Source of the DNA: Marinobacterium sedimentorum
GTDB lineage: Bacteria; Pseudomonadota; Gammaproteobacteria; Pseudomonadales; Balneatricaceae
Assembly: GCF_024267675.1 (NCBI RefSeq)
Contig: NZ_JALDYX010000014.1
Span: 1 to 64,000, forward strand
Reading direction: 5' to 3'
Length of the DNA stretch: 64,000 nucleotides
Position numbers and translations under genes: made by a program. The notes under the pieces are model-generated. The model was not told the origin of the DNA, ran no database searches, and was given only the letters and a program-made list of their open reading frames with translations. Shown here piece after piece: positions 63,450 through 64,000 of the stretch (positions are counted from its first letter, which is position 1; each line of letters begins with the position of its first letter).

Positions 63450-64000
63450 ATGAGCACACAGAATTTCGACAAGTACATCAACCTGGCTGACGCGCGTCTG
63501 GGTACCAAGGCCATCTCCGTAACCGACGACTGGTTTGCCGACGTTAACCGCCTGTTCCAGCCGGATGCTGCGGTATGGAAAGAAGGCGTGTTCGATGACA
63601 ACGGCAAATGGATGGATGGCTGGGAATCCCGCCGCAAGCGCTTCGAAGGTTACGATTCAGCCGTCATCCGCCTTGGCGTGCCCGGCACCATCAAGGGTTT
63701 CGATATCGACACCAGCTACTTTACCGGCAACTTCCCGCCGTCTGCCTCCATCGACGCCTGCTTCTGCGCCGAAGGCGAACCCAATGAAGACAGCCGCTGG
63801 GAAGAGATCCTTACGTCGGTCGAGCTGCAGGGCAACAGCCATCACCTGCACGCCATCCAGGATGACCGCGCCTGGACCCACCTGCGCCTTAACATCTACC
63901 CCGATGGCGGCGTGGCCCGTCTGCGCGTGTACGGTGTACCCTACCGCGACTGGAGTGCACAGAGCAGCAACGAGCAGATCGATCTGGCTGCCGCGCTGAA
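63450..64000 (+). CDS. alc: Allantoicase, right-truncated by window edge
   Basis: Starts at ATG 63450 (AGAGG 4 bases upstream) and remains open for 183 codons to the edge; the complete family length is about 330-340 residues. N-terminal [20 protein letters not shown] and [13 protein letters not shown], and [20 protein letters not shown], are allantoicase signatures. It hydrolyses allantoate to ureidoglycolate and urea. 45 bases after uraD; same transcript likely. Confidence 0.93.
   Translation, partial: MSTQNFDKYINLADARLGTKAISVTDDWFADVNRLFQPDAAVWKEGVFDDNGKWMDGWESRRKRFEGYDSAVIRLGVPGTIKGFDIDTSYFTGNFPPSASIDACFCAEGEPNEDSRWEEILTSVELQGNSHHLHAIQDDRAWTHLRLNIYPDGGVARLRVYGVPYRDWSAQSSNEQIDLAAAL

Overview
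The window looks like a chromosomal segment of a GC-rich marine gammaproteobacterium, most likely Oceanospirillales near Marinobacterium/Neptunomonas. Gene content and order support this: a Pseudomonas-like cox operon, the murJ-ribF-ileS-lspA-fkpB-pilin block, rplU-rpmA-obgE facing ispB, and fabA-fabB. The genus is a guess. No CRISPR array, prophage, transposase or tRNA/rRNA gene is visible.

Layout. (1) 0-9 kb: leftward cytochrome c oxidase operon, ctaC-ctaD-ctaG-ctaE, then SURF1, a thiol protein, ctaA and ctaB, with a small membrane gene in opposite orientation. (2) 9-22 kb: msrPQ periplasmic Met-sulfoxide repair, pssA, an amidotransferase, a patatin, the SOS mutasome imuA-imuB-dnaE2 behind a perfect LexA box, and pgeF/rluD facing bamD. 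(3) 22-31 kb: nadE, thiO and a rearranged minor-pilin cluster that has no pilY1 and includes an unusually long prepilin. (4) 31-45 kb: housekeeping genes fkpB, lspA, ileS, ribF, murJ, rpsT, proB, obgE, rpmA, rplU, ispB, fabA, fabB. (5) 44-51 kb: molybdenum-cofactor genes interleaved with two acyltransferases, a SirB2 protein and a lone rmlD. (6) 51-64 kb: purine salvage and degradation: xanthine dehydrogenase xdhABC, guanine deaminase, a GntR regulator, an NCS2 purine permease, a LysE exporter, uraH, puuE, uraD and a right-truncated allantoicase. Guanine goes to xanthine (guaD) and urate (xdhAB, using molybdenum cofactor); after urate oxidation (that enzyme is not in the window), uraH, uraD, puuE and alc lead to ureidoglycolate.

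The most unusual signal is non-coding. A dispersed family of about 160-bp elements has terminal inverted repeats and a 20-bp invariant core, TTAAATAGAACCACTATTCG. There are four full copies and two possible fragments. Two copies of one subfamily bracket the purine permease in inverted orientation; another begins at the last base of the fabA stop codon, inside fabA-fabB. Other non-coding signals are a 59-bp near-perfect palindrome acting as terminator, a REP-like family with a compensated stem change, a tandem ~70-85 bp repeat, and TTGTAYACAA sites that point to a GntR regulon over the purine genes.
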